DNA of 44,553 nt from Verrucomicrobiota bacterium (GTDB taxonomy: Bacteria > Verrucomicrobiota > Verrucomicrobiia > Limisphaerales > SXTU01). Numbering within the stretch: the stretch's first letter is position 1; each line of letters starts with the position of its first letter. Where the stretch lies: the NCBI GenBank assembly GCA_016871445.1, contig VHDH01000019.1, positions 1 through 44,553 of the forward strand, in the 5' to 3' direction. Made by a program: the position numbers and the translations under genes. The notes below the pieces were generated by a model, which saw only the letters and a program-made list of their open reading frames with translations, made no database searches and was not told where the DNA came from. Positions 23,782-32,980 of this stretch are shown piece by piece.

Positions 23782-26478
23782 TCACTTCGTCGGCGGCGGA
23801 GCGGTGGACTTCGCCACGGGCGACGCTTCGTCGGCCTGGCGGGTGAACAGCACGACTCCGAGCAAGAACAACGCGATGACGATGGCCACCGTGGTAATGT
23901 ATAGACCGGTGATGGATGGCTCGTAGCGAAATTCGATCTCGTGCTTGCCAGCGGGCACCTGTACCCCGCGCATGAGGTAGTTGCAGCGCAGCAATGTCGC
24001 GGGCTGGCCGTCTACGGTGACGCGCCAGTTGGGCGAATGTTTGTCGTTAAGCAGCAGCACGGACGGCGCGGTGGCGGTGGCTTCGAGGCGCAGGCGCTTG
24101 GGCGAGTAATTGGTAAATTTCACCTCGCCGGTGTTGGTGCCCTGCGCGGCAGCAGCCGGAGCGAGCGGCGCGGATATGATGACGGTCTCGTGCGGGTTGA
24201 AGGCGGTATTAGTCAGCAGGCTTAGGGCTTCAGAGTCGTTGGTAGTCGCCAGCCAGCTAGTGAAAAGCTTGGTACGCGGCAGGGCACCAGTGAACTCGAT
24301 GAGCGCCAACTGGCCGGGCCCGTTAGTTATGACCGTGACCTCATCCATGCGGGTCGGCGTGGTGACACCGGGTTTGGACACGATGTCAAACGGCGTGTGA
24401 ATGCGGAAGCGGCGGCGGCCGGAGTCGAGCTGCGCGGCGATGCCGTTAAGGAAATTCGAGTCGTTCAGCCCGAAGATGAAACGCGTATTGGTGAGCTCCC
24501 ACAGGCGGGTAAGCGTGCCACTGTTGCCCATGAGCGCGGCGCGGTAGGCTTGATTTTCGGTGGTCTGACGTGGTTCCTGAATGATGTCGAGCGTCTGAAT
24601 ATTGTTATAAGGGAACAGGTGTTGCGTCCACTCCAGCCCGTAAAGCTGCTGAAAGACGCTGAACTGTTGGCCAAGTTGGAACGGCACCGCCTGCACGCGG
24701 CCCGCATGCGGGGCCTGCTTGAGAAATTCAATGATGGGGTTGCTGGCGTATTTGTCCCGATAGTTCCAATACACAACCCACGGCGCATTGGCGCGCGCGA
24801 GGTCCACGGCTATCAGCATCCCCATCGTCACGCCCGCCCAGCGAACGCGTCCTGACCAGTAACCGCTGAAAGCCACCACTAGCACGGCGACTGACAGCGT
24901 GAGAAAAAGCACGAATAGACCGACTTCGCCGATGCTGAAGGATGCGATGGCTTTCGCCATATCCTCGGAAAACGCGACTTCACGCAAGTGCTTCTCCAGT
25001 TCGTTGCGTGCCGAACTGTACAGTAGCAGCCCGACAAATCCCACCGCTGTCAGCAAGCCCATGCCGATTGTCCATCGGCGCTCAAATCCGGTTACGGTCG
25101 CCCACCAGTCCTTGACCTGATCTGCGAGCGGTTTGCTCGAAGCAGCAGCAGGACGAATGAACTGCCTGGCCAGCGCTTGCAGTCCGTAGCCGCACAAGAT
25201 GATCAGTGCGAGGTGAAACGGATGCATGAACTTCACCGGGTTGCGAATGGTCGAAGCGTATGGCAGTGAGTAAAACAGCTTGTAGAAAGGTGCGTATTTG
25301 CCGAAGGCCAAGAGCAGCGACCCCAGCGCGGTGACTGTCCAGAACCACACCAGTTTTCGTTCGGTGTCGTTGAATGCACCCTGGTTTCGGAGGGCCTGCG
25401 CGATAGACCAAGCGGCAAGCAGCACCACGAGCACGCCGGCGTATTCGCCCGAGCCGGAGTAGCGATGCACGCTGGGATTGGAAAGCATGGCGCGGGCTTG
25501 CGCGTCCCCCCTTGCGGCGGCCTCCTGCAACTGAGTCATCATCGGATTCTGGCCCACGGTGCCCCAATAAGCGTCACCGTCTTGTGTGTTCATGCGGTAG
25601 CCGTAGAGGCCCGGGATAAGCACGCGCAGGGTCTCGATTTTCGGCAAGCTCCACGTCGTTGCCTCAGCGTAGCGGCGTTCGCGGGTATCCTTGTCTTGCG
25701 TCATGCCCACGACGCCCTTGATCTGAGTGTTGAGAAGATTGATGAGGGTGTAGGCGGCGATGAAAATAGCGCAGCCTGCAATCAGCGTTAAGCGTCCGAG
25801 GCCTCGAATCGCCCATTGTCTGCCGGGTTGCGAGTTTTGTGTCCACGCGTGGAACAGCGCGAAGCCGGCGATGATGAGGCTGAAGATTGCTCCAGTGTCA
25901 AAGCCCTCCATGACCGCCAGCCCGGTGGCGAACCCGGCCAGCAGCGTCAGTGGTAGAGATCCTCGACGCGCCGCCGCTAGTAGTGCCGCTAACGCGAGAA
26001 ACACTGCCGCTGTGCCCATTACCCACATTGAAAGGCCCCACGCGGCGACTGAAAAGCGGTCGCCGTTGAGCGCAGCAGCGATTCCGCTGACCGTGCAGAC
26101 CCACGGCGTGAAGCCGCATTGCCGGAAGAACAGCCACGCCGCGCAACCGAGTAAAAGCAACGAAAGCGGCACTATTACTTTGGCCAAGCCCACTGGACCG
26201 AGCAAGCCGGTAAGCAAGTTTGACACGTTCGGCGCGGAAGCCACGCCCTCGTTCCCCACCCAGTTTAAGTCCGCCCACACACCCAGCATCGCCTCTGGCA
26301 TCCGGCCGGCCGCAGCGGAGTTCGCCCCCAGCGGCCCATCGTTGGCGAAGACGATGTATTCAGGGAGAAAACTCTTCGCGAATAGCATGGCCAGAATTGC
26401 GGCCAGAGAAGCGAGCAGCGCGAGGAAAGCGTTGCGGCCGTGGGGCAAGGACGTCGGGGCGACGGGAGGTTGGGCCAT
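23782..26478 (-). CDS. Large YfhO-like polytopic membrane protein
   Basis: This protein of about 898 residues has at least twelve hydrophobic segments over the first 600 residues and one more near the C-terminus. Between them lies a large extracytoplasmic domain. Its last part contains NWRVTVDGQPATLLRCNYLMRGVQVPAGKHEIEFRYEPS, the C-terminal beta-rich signature of YfhO family proteins, followed by a final helix. YfhO-type proteins have a GT-C glycosyltransferase-like topology and are linked to cell-surface glycan modification in firmicutes; the function here is inferred only. I chose ATG 26478; the open frame adds nine residues upstream. It heads the run leading to hpt-moaD-moaE. Confidence 0.75.
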   Translation of the reverse strand: MAQPPVAPTSLPHGRNAFLALLASLAAILAMLFAKSFLPEYIVFANDGPLGANSAAAGRMPEAMLGVWADLNWVGNEGVASAPNVSNLLTGLLGPVGLAKVIVPLSLLLLGCAAWLFFRQCGFTPWVCTVSGIAAALNGDRFSVAAWGLSMWVMGTAAVFLALAALLAAARRGSLPLTLLAGFATGLAVMEGFDTGAIFSLIIAGFALFHAWTQNSQPGRQWAIRGLGRLTLIAGCAIFIAAYTLINLLNTQIKGVVGMTQDKDTRERRYAEATTWSLPKIETLRVLIPGLYGYRMNTQDGDAYWGTVGQNPMMTQLQEAAARGDAQARAMLSNPSVHRYSGSGEYAGVLVVLLAAWSIAQALRNQGAFNDTERKLVWFWTVTALGSLLLAFGKYAPFYKLFYSLPYASTIRNPVKFMHPFHLALIILCGYGLQALARQFIRPAAASSKPLADQVKDWWATVTGFERRWTIGMGLLTAVGFVGLLLYSSARNELEKHLREVAFSEDMAKAIASFSIGEVGLFVLFLTLSVAVLVVAFSGYWSGRVRWAGVTMGMLIAVDLARANAPWVVYWNYRDKYASNPIIEFLKQAPHAGRVQAVPFQLGQQFSVFQQLYGLEWTQHLFPYNNIQTLDIIQEPRQTTENQAYRAALMGNSGTLTRLWELTNTRFIFGLNDSNFLNGIAAQLDSGRRRFRIHTPFDIVSKPGVTTPTRMDEVTVITNGPGQLALIEFTGALPRTKLFTSWLATTNDSEALSLLTNTAFNPHETVIISAPLAPAAAAQGTNTGEVKFTNYSPKRLRLEATATAPSVLLLNDKHSPNWRVTVDGQPATLLRCNYLMRGVQVPAGKHEIEFRYEPSITGLYITTVAIVIALFLLGVVLFTRQADEASPVAKSTAPPPTK

Positions 26479-26624
26479 AGCAAATCCGGCGAATCGGGCC
26501 GGCACCGATGCGCGACGGTAGCGAAACCGACCTTGCTTCCAAGCGGAAACTCGTCTCAGTCAAGTTCGACTGACTGAAGCAAAGCGTTTGGCGCCCGAAT
26601 CCCCGGGCAAAATCTGCCACAGAA

Positions 26625-27254
26625 CTACTTTTTGGCTGCACCATTGGTCGGTGCGCCCGGCGTGGCGGTGGCTTGGGCATTAGGCGCGGGTCGAGCTCCT
26701 GCCTTTGGCGGGTCCGGGTTTTTGAAGAACGCCATAATGGCGAGACCCGCACCGATTAACGCCAAAATTACCCCAGCTTGCGAAAAGCCTCGGTTCCCTG
26801 CCAGAAGCGTCAGCGAGCAGAGCACCACGGCGACTTGGAGCGCGATCTCCGCGCGGTCGAATGCGTCATTCTTCTTTCCAGCTAATGAGGCTTCGGCCTT
26901 GGTGACCTCGGCCTCTTTAAGGATGTCCTCGTTTTCCTTTTTGTATTCTGCGTTTTTTTCTAGTAGTTTTTTCTTAAGCTTCAACATGGACTCGCGCTGG
27001 GCGTCAGTTGGGCTGCCCAGCAAGTCTAATTCAATTTGGGCGATCACTTGGTCGTTCATGGCACTGCGAATGCGCTTGGCCTGGTACCAAGCGAAGCCGT
27101 TAGAGGCTTTTACCTCATTGATGATCATGTCGTTGGCGGCGTTCTTCCCAAAGGAGGAGACGATAGCCATCACGACGGCGATGATGGCGATCTTGATACC
27201 AACTCGCTTATCCTCCTTGTTGTCGGCATCTTTCGGAATATCAACCTCAGACAT
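26625..27254 (-). CDS. DUF4337 family membrane protein
   Basis: This 209-residue protein starts at ATG 27254 (MSEVDIPKDADNKEDKRVGIKIA). There is one N-terminal helix (about 17-35). A charged region follows with the DUF4337 pattern KASNGFAWYQAKRIRSAMNDQ and a long Lys/Glu-rich coiled-coil-like helix (about 75-120). Two helices at about 132-150 and 155-172 come next, and a Pro/Ala-rich tail ends the protein. DUF4337 has no known biochemical role. It is separate from neighbouring genes by over 100 bases on both sides. Confidence 0.72.
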   Translation of the reverse strand: MSEVDIPKDADNKEDKRVGIKIAIIAVVMAIVSSFGKNAANDMIINEVKASNGFAWYQAKRIRSAMNDQVIAQIELDLLGSPTDAQRESMLKLKKKLLEKNAEYKKENEDILKEAEVTKAEASLAGKKNDAFDRAEIALQVAVVLCSLTLLAGNRGFSQAGVILALIGAGLAIMAFFKNPDPPKAGARPAPNAQATATPGAPTNGAAKK

Positions 27255-27379
27255 AATTTTGGTTTGGTGATTTAACTTGGGATTGGGGTCAGAAAAATCT
27301 ATTCGGCTACCAACGTCTGTAAGGACTGTCAAAGTAACTGCAGGTGGAGCCAACTAGGCCGGCATGAGAGATGGTTTGC

Positions 27380-28273
27380 TCAAAGCAGCCCCTGATACGC
27401 GAGCCAGAGTGAGCGGTAATACTTCATAAGTCTCACGGGATCTTTGCTGTCGGGAATCTCGGCGAGGCAATAGCCTTGGAATTTGATTTCATTGAGGCGC
27501 GTAAGTAAGCGTCGGAAGGGATAGTCTTCCAGATGCAGATCCCGCATGTGGACGGTGAAAATCTTTCCCTTCACAAGGTCGAAGTTGTGGTCGAAGCCTG
27601 CGCCGTCTAGATCGGTGGGATTGGAATTCCAGCAAACGCCGACCATTCGGTGGCTGGCAATGTCAATGAGGGTCTTCATGTGCGGCAGGAGCTGGGTGCC
27701 CGCGCCATGGACCTCAACGCGGATTTGCTGGCCGTAGCCGCTGGCGAACTGGCCTAGTTCTTGGAGGGACTTACCAATTTGCTCGAGCGTTTTCTCGACT
27801 GGGACCTCCTTGGGGAGCCCGTTAGGTCGCACTTTTACGCCGCTCGCACCCACGTCGTGAGCTAGGACAATATATTCCTTTGTGGCCTCGATGTCTCGGC
27901 GCAACTTCGTCTGGTCGGGGGTGTGGTAATCGAACGCGCTGCCAAGGCTCATTAGCTCGACCTTCGAATTCTCGAAGCGCTTGCGTACCTCGTCGCGTTG
28001 GGCCTTAGTGAGATCGACTTCGACCTTGTGGGCGTGTGTGGTGCGCAGCTCGACGCCCTCGAATTTAGCCTCAGTGCAGTTTTTGATGATCGTGGGAATG
28101 TCCCAGTCCTTGGCGAGGTTGTAGGTAACGGTACCAAGTTTCATACCGGACGGTTTCGAGAACGTCATGCCGGACGTGAGCCCGGAGGATTTATCGGCGG
28201 CGTGGGCCGGCGCGCTGAGCGCGGCCGAACCGAGCGCGGCCGAGGTGAGGAATTGGCGGCGGTTGGGGTTCAT
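27380..28273 (-). CDS. Tat-exported sugar-phosphate isomerase/epimerase-like TIM-barrel protein
   Basis: This 297-residue protein has a twin-arginine signal (NRRQFLTSAALGSAALSAPAHA, residues 4-25) and an AP endonuclease 2/xylose-isomerase-like barrel. Barrel strands are seen in MKLGTVTYNLAKDW, EGVELRTTHAHKVEVD, ASGVKVRPNG, IRVEVHGAGTQ, VGVCWNSNPTD, IFTVHMRDLH and GYCLAEIPDSKD. Histidine and acidic residues at strand ends are compatible with a divalent metal site. Similar secreted proteins are amplified in PVC bacteria and act on sugars. The substrate is unknown. It is divergent from the sensor kinase gene. Confidence 0.8.
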   Translation of the reverse strand: MNPNRRQFLTSAALGSAALSAPAHAADKSSGLTSGMTFSKPSGMKLGTVTYNLAKDWDIPTIIKNCTEAKFEGVELRTTHAHKVEVDLTKAQRDEVRKRFENSKVELMSLGSAFDYHTPDQTKLRRDIEATKEYIVLAHDVGASGVKVRPNGLPKEVPVEKTLEQIGKSLQELGQFASGYGQQIRVEVHGAGTQLLPHMKTLIDIASHRMVGVCWNSNPTDLDGAGFDHNFDLVKGKIFTVHMRDLHLEDYPFRRLLTRLNEIKFQGYCLAEIPDSKDPVRLMKYYRSLWLAYQGLL

Positions 28274-28470
28274 GAGATAGGTCGAGTTACTGCCGTTGAA
28301 ATAACAAATTAGCCAACGTAGTCACGCCGATTTCTACAAGGGAAGCGCCGGTGTTGGATTTACCTGCTTTTGCAGATGCCCGACGCACCGCCTAAATCAG
28401 AAGTGCCGCCCAAGTCGGCGCTTGCCAAGCCGCCTGCCTGCCGGGATTTTACCCGTGTGGTTTGCCACTC

Positions 28471-31400
28471 ATGAACGATGCGGAAGCCAAACGACTCGAG
28501 GCGCTCCGGCGTTATCACATCCTCGACACCCCGCCAGAGCAGGCCTTCGACGATCTTGTGCAGCTTGCGGCGCAGTTATGCCACACGCCCATCGCGGCGG
28601 TTTGCCTGCTAGATGCGGACCGCGTGTGGGCCAAGGCTCGCACGGGTGTCACCGCAGGTGAGACGCCGCGGGAAAACTCCTTCGTCGCGTACACCGCTCA
28701 GCAGGCGGGCACCTTTGTGGTGCGCGATACGTTGGCGGACGAACGGTTCCGTGAGCATCCGCTCGTGAAGGATTCGTCTCCGGTGCGCTTTTACGCGGGG
28801 CAGCCGTTAGTCACGCCGGAGGGGCAGTGTGTCGGCGCGCTCTGCGTGATGGATCGTGTGACCCGCGGGCTGACGGGGCAGCAGGCGTTAGCTTTGCAGC
28901 GGCTTTCAAGACAAGTGCTCACACAGCTTGAAGTTCGTCGGCATGTCGCCGACTTAGAGAGTGCCATCAAGAAGCACCAAGAGACCGAGGACGCGCTGCG
29001 ATTTACTGAGGCAATGTTCCGCGGCATTTACGAGAACGCCACGGATGGCATCTTTCAGACCACGCCCGATGGTAAGTTCCTTTCCGCCAATCCAATGCTG
29101 GCGAGGATTTACGGCTTTGCCACGCCGGAGGAACTGGTCACAGCATTAAGCGACGTGTCCCGTCAGCTTTACGTGGACCCAGCGAGGCGCGAGGAGTTCG
29201 TGCGACTAATGCACGAGCGGGAGATAATTCAGAACTTTGAGTCGCAGGTCTTCAATGCGCGGGGCGATGTCATATGGATCGCCGAAAATGCCCGTGCTGT
29301 TCGCGACGCCGCCGGTAACCTCCGTTACTACGAGGGCACTGTCGAAGACATCACCGAGCGCAAGCGCGCTGAGCTTGCTGTGCAGGAGGCGGAGCGCCGC
29401 TTTCGGTCTGTCTGGGAGAAGTCCGTAGATGGTATGAGGCTCACGGACAAGGACGGTGTATTGCGCGCGGTCAACCCCGCTTACTGCCGCATCGTGGGCA
29501 TGAGCGAGGCGGAGCTGATCGGGCAGTGTTATACCGCCAGTTACCAAGATTGCGAGGAGGTGCGGCAACTACACCAGCTTTACAAGGAGAGCTACCAGCG
29601 GCGGAACATTCCCGAGCACATAGATCGGAAAATCCTCTTTCGCAATGGCCGCTGCGCGATTTTGGAATTGTCCAACTCGCTCGTTGAAATCGAGGGGCAA
29701 GATCCGCTCATCCTGAGCATCCTGCACGATGTAACGGAAAACCGTCGCGCCGAAGAAATGTTGCGTAACTCGGAGGGCCGCTTCCGCTCCATTTGGGAAA
29801 AGTCCGTGGACGGCATGCGACTAATCGACAAAGACGGTATCACGCGCGCCGTGAACCCCGCCTTCTGTCGGCTTGTGGGCCTGACCGAGCCGGAGCTGCT
29901 GGGCCGGCCCTACACGGACCATTACGACCAAGGGGAGGACGCACAGGCGCGGCTGGATCGCTTCCGTAAGGAGCACACCGCGCGCAGCATCCCTGAGCAC
30001 ATGGAGCGACGCATCACGTTACGTGATGGGCGCACAGTGGATGTCGAGTTATCCGTCTCATTTGTCGAGGTTGCTGGCGAGGATCCGCTGGTGCTGACCG
30101 TTTTTCATGACCTCAGCGATCGCAAGCAGGCCGAGGCCGCACTGCGTGAATCCGAGTTCCTCTACCATTCATTGGTGGACAACTTGCCGCAAAATATGTT
30201 TCGCAAAGATGTGGCTGGGCGCGTGACCTTTGTAAACCAGCGTTATTGTCAGGAGATGGGCAAGTCGCGTGAGGAACTCACTGGCAAGACCGACTTCGAC
30301 CTTTTCCCAGCGCACCTCGCGGAGAAATACCATCGCGATGACCAGCGCATCATTCAGTCACGCAAACCATTTGAGGCTGTCGAGGCTCACTTCACCCCCG
30401 AGCGTGGTAAGACCTACGTACAGGTTGTCAAAACGCCGCTCTTTGATCGCGACGGAAAGGCCTTGGGCATTCAGGGTATTTTTTGGGATGTGACTGAGCG
30501 CAAGCGCATGGAGGAACAACTCGCCTTTGAGCGCGACCTCCTTCGTGCGCTACTCGACAACGTCCCTGACCGCATTTACTTCAAAGACACCGAATCAAAG
30601 TTCCTCCAGTGCAGCATGGCGATGGCCAAGCGCCTCGGTTTGAAGAACCCCGAGGAGGTCGTGGGCAAGCGAGATTTCGACTTCCACCCATCAGAGCTGG
30701 CCCGCGAGTTCTTCGCCGACGAGCAAAAAATCCTCTCCACCGGCACGCCCATCATCAACAAGGTCGAGCGGCAGTTTGGCGCGGATGGAGGGGAGATTTG
30801 GGCCTCAGTCACGAAGGTGCCGCTGCGCAACCGCGCGGGCTTCATTACCGGCATTATCGGCATCTCCCGCGACATCACCGAAATCAAACGCGCTGAGCGC
30901 GACCTCCAGCAGGCCCGCGACGCCGCCCTCGAGTCCACGCGGCTCAAGTCGCAGTTCCTCGCGGCTATGAGCCACGAAATTCGTACGCCCATGAACGGCG
31001 TTGTCGGCATGATTGAGCTGCTGTTGGACACCGATCTTTCGCCTCAACAGCGCGAGTTTGCTGAAACGGTTCACTCCAGTGCGTATGCGCTGTTGCACAT
31101 CATCAATGACATCCTCGATTTCTCCAAGATTGAGGCCGGCAAGCTTACCTTGGAGGTGACCGACTTTGACCTGCGCGAAGTCGTCGAGCGCAGCGCTGAG
31201 TTGCTCGCGTATCGCGCTCAGGCAAAGAACCTCGAAATCGTGTCTTGGATGGCCTCGGACATCCTGCCACACCTGCGAGGCGACTTGGTGCGCATTCAAC
31301 AAATCCTTGTCAATCTCATCGGTAACGCAGTCAAGTTCACCGAGCGTGGCGAGGTCGTGTTGCGGGTCCTTAAAGAGTCTGAGACCGACACGCGCGTAAC

Positions 31401-32916
31401 CTTGAAGTTTGCTGTTGAGGACACCGGCATTGGGATTGCAGCCGAGGCTCAGGCAAAGATTTTTCAAGCGTTTACGCAGGCCGACGGTTCGACCACGCGC
31501 AAATACGGAGGCACTGGCCTTGGCCTGTCTATCTCGCGTCAACTCGCAGAGCTAATGGGCGGCAAATTGGAGTTGCAAAGCGTGCTGGGCATGGGCTCTA
31601 CCTTCTGGTTCACCGTCTCCCTAGAGAAGCAGCCAGGGCGTCCATCGCACGAAGTTAGCTCACGTTTAGTGGGCGTGCGGCTGTTGGTCGTCACGGAAAA
31701 CACTCACCTGCGTCAAGCCCTCGCCAGCATGACGAACCTTCTTGGCATGAATTGCGCAGGTGTAAGTACAAGCGACGAGGCCCTACACGCGCTGCGCGAT
31801 GCTGTGGCAAACACGACTCCGTTCGACGTCGCAATTCTCGACATTAAGCTCGCCGGTGCGGACGGGCTCACGCTGGCGCAGAACATCAAGGCGGAGGCCG
31901 CCATCGGAGACACAAAGCTAATCCTCCTAACGCCGCTAGGCCAACGCCTCGAGGTGGAAATCATGAGGTTGGCTGGCCTCTCTGGCAGCTTACTCAAACC
32001 CGTCCGACTTTCACGCCTCGAGGATTGTTTACTGCGTGTGCTCACGCAAAACGACCGTGCATTGGCACTGCCAAGCCCTTCGGAGACAGCTTTCCTTCAT
32101 CGCGGTAAGGTGCCACCGGGCGAGACGCGTCCATTACACATCTTGTTGGTCGAAGATAATTCGGTGAATCAGCGCGTCGCTCTGCTTCAGCTCAAAAAAC
32201 TAGGTTACGAGCCGGATACCGCGCTCAACGGCGAGCAGGCGGTTACTGCCGTTCAGTCTCGGCCCTATGATGTAGTGCTTATGGACTGTCACATGCCCGT
32301 AATGGACGGTTACACCGCCACGAAGCTCATTCGTGAGTGGGAGCAGCGGAGCAACCGCCCGCGACTGCGCATCCTCGCGATGACCGCTGACGCTGGGCGC
32401 GGCGATGCGGAGCATTGCTTCGCCGCCGGCATGGACGATTTTATTACCAAGCCCGTGCATCTTCCGGAGTTGAGCGCCGCGTTGGAGCGCGTTAACGTCA
32501 TTTCCACTGCTGTTGGAAGCGATTCTCCGCTGAAAGAGGATTCGGCGACAACGGCCTTGGCTGACGAGACCACCCTCGATTTTTCCGTCCTTGCCACTCT
32601 TCGCGATCTAAGCGAGCCGGGTCAGCCCGACCCGGTGGTCGAGTTAATTGATCTTTTCATGGAGGACGCGCCCGATCGATTGCATGCCATGCAAACTTCG
32701 CTCGACTGCCGCGACCAAGAGGCGCTTAAGGTTGCCGCACACTCTCTCAAGGGCAGCGCAAAAAATCTTGGGGCCAAACCGCTGGCGAAGATATGCGCTG
32801 AGTTGGAAGGGCAAACTGTCGCCGCCGACTGGGACAATGCCCTGCTAACCATCAAAGCCATTGGCCAAGAGTTTGAAAAACTTCGCGCCTTACTGGCGGC
32901 GGAGAAGCAGCGGTAA
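28471..32916 (+). CDS. Hybrid sensor histidine kinase (GAF, five PAS, HisKA, HATPase, two REC, Hpt)
   Basis: This 1481-residue soluble hybrid kinase has no membrane segment. The order is a GAF domain (about 20-155), PAS domains near 176-295, 307-425, 434-550, 561-680 and 688-800, HisKA with phosphoacceptor His835 (MSHEIRTP), HATPase at about 935-1050 (DTGIGIA, GGTGLGLSI), REC1 (1068-1190, Asp1124), REC2 (1221-1345, Asp1272, LVEDN, TKPV) and an Hpt domain with His1424 (AAHSLKGSAKNLGA). REC1 has lost the acidic pair (VVTEN), while REC2 is complete, so phosphate should flow His835 to Asp1272 to His1424. PAS2 and PAS3 are near-duplicates. No response regulator is adjacent. I took ATG 28471 rather than TTG 28462. 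Confidence 0.9.
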   Translation: MNDAEAKRLEALRRYHILDTPPEQAFDDLVQLAAQLCHTPIAAVCLLDADRVWAKARTGVTAGETPRENSFVAYTAQQAGTFVVRDTLADERFREHPLVKDSSPVRFYAGQPLVTPEGQCVGALCVMDRVTRGLTGQQALALQRLSRQVLTQLEVRRHVADLESAIKKHQETEDALRFTEAMFRGIYENATDGIFQTTPDGKFLSANPMLARIYGFATPEELVTALSDVSRQLYVDPARREEFVRLMHEREIIQNFESQVFNARGDVIWIAENARAVRDAAGNLRYYEGTVEDITERKRAELAVQEAERRFRSVWEKSVDGMRLTDKDGVLRAVNPAYCRIVGMSEAELIGQCYTASYQDCEEVRQLHQLYKESYQRRNIPEHIDRKILFRNGRCAILELSNSLVEIEGQDPLILSILHDVTENRRAEEMLRNSEGRFRSIWEKSVDGMRLIDKDGITRAVNPAFCRLVGLTEPELLGRPYTDHYDQGEDAQARLDRFRKEHTARSIPEHMERRITLRDGRTVDVELSVSFVEVAGEDPLVLTVFHDLSDRKQAEAALRESEFLYHSLVDNLPQNMFRKDVAGRVTFVNQRYCQEMGKSREELTGKTDFDLFPAHLAEKYHRDDQRIIQSRKPFEAVEAHFTPERGKTYVQVVKTPLFDRDGKALGIQGIFWDVTERKRMEEQLAFERDLLRALLDNVPDRIYFKDTESKFLQCSMAMAKRLGLKNPEEVVGKRDFDFHPSELAREFFADEQKILSTGTPIINKVERQFGADGGEIWASVTKVPLRNRAGFITGIIGISRDITEIKRAERDLQQARDAALESTRLKSQFLAAMSHEIRTPMNGVVGMIELLLDTDLSPQQREFAETVHSSAYALLHIINDILDFSKIEAGKLTLEVTDFDLREVVERSAELLAYRAQAKNLEIVSWMASDILPHLRGDLVRIQQILVNLIGNAVKFTERGEVVLRVLKESETDTRVTLKFAVEDTGIGIAAEAQAKIFQAFTQADGSTTRKYGGTGLGLSISRQLAELMGGKLELQSVLGMGSTFWFTVSLEKQPGRPSHEVSSRLVGVRLLVVTENTHLRQALASMTNLLGMNCAGVSTSDEALHALRDAVANTTPFDVAILDIKLAGADGLTLAQNIKAEAAIGDTKLILLTPLGQRLEVEIMRLAGLSGSLLKPVRLSRLEDCLLRVLTQNDRALALPSPSETAFLHRGKVPPGETRPLHILLVEDNSVNQRVALLQLKKLGYEPDTALNGEQAVTAVQSRPYDVVLMDCHMPVMDGYTATKLIREWEQRSNRPRLRILAMTADAGRGDAEHCFAAGMDDFITKPVHLPELSAALERVNVISTAVGSDSPLKEDSATTALADETTLDFSVLATLRDLSEPGQPDPVVELIDLFMEDAPDRLHAMQTSLDCRDQEALKVAAHSLKGSAKNLGAKPLAKICAELEGQTVAADWDNALLTIKAIGQEFEKLRALLAAEKQR

Positions 32917-32980
32917 GGGATTTGTCCCGGGACGGCACTCCGCCGTTGAACGGTTTATTCCTTAATGTTAGTGTCCCTTT

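Noticed and set aside
24397-24855. Plus-strand open frames across the YfhO-like gene
   Set aside because: They are antisense shadows with Arg/Ala/His-rich composition and no family features.
32932-32946. Stem-loop ACGGC/GCCGT after the sensor kinase gene
   Set aside because: The 5-bp stem is short and the following TTGAACGGTTTATT is not a proper T-run, so terminator function is not supported.
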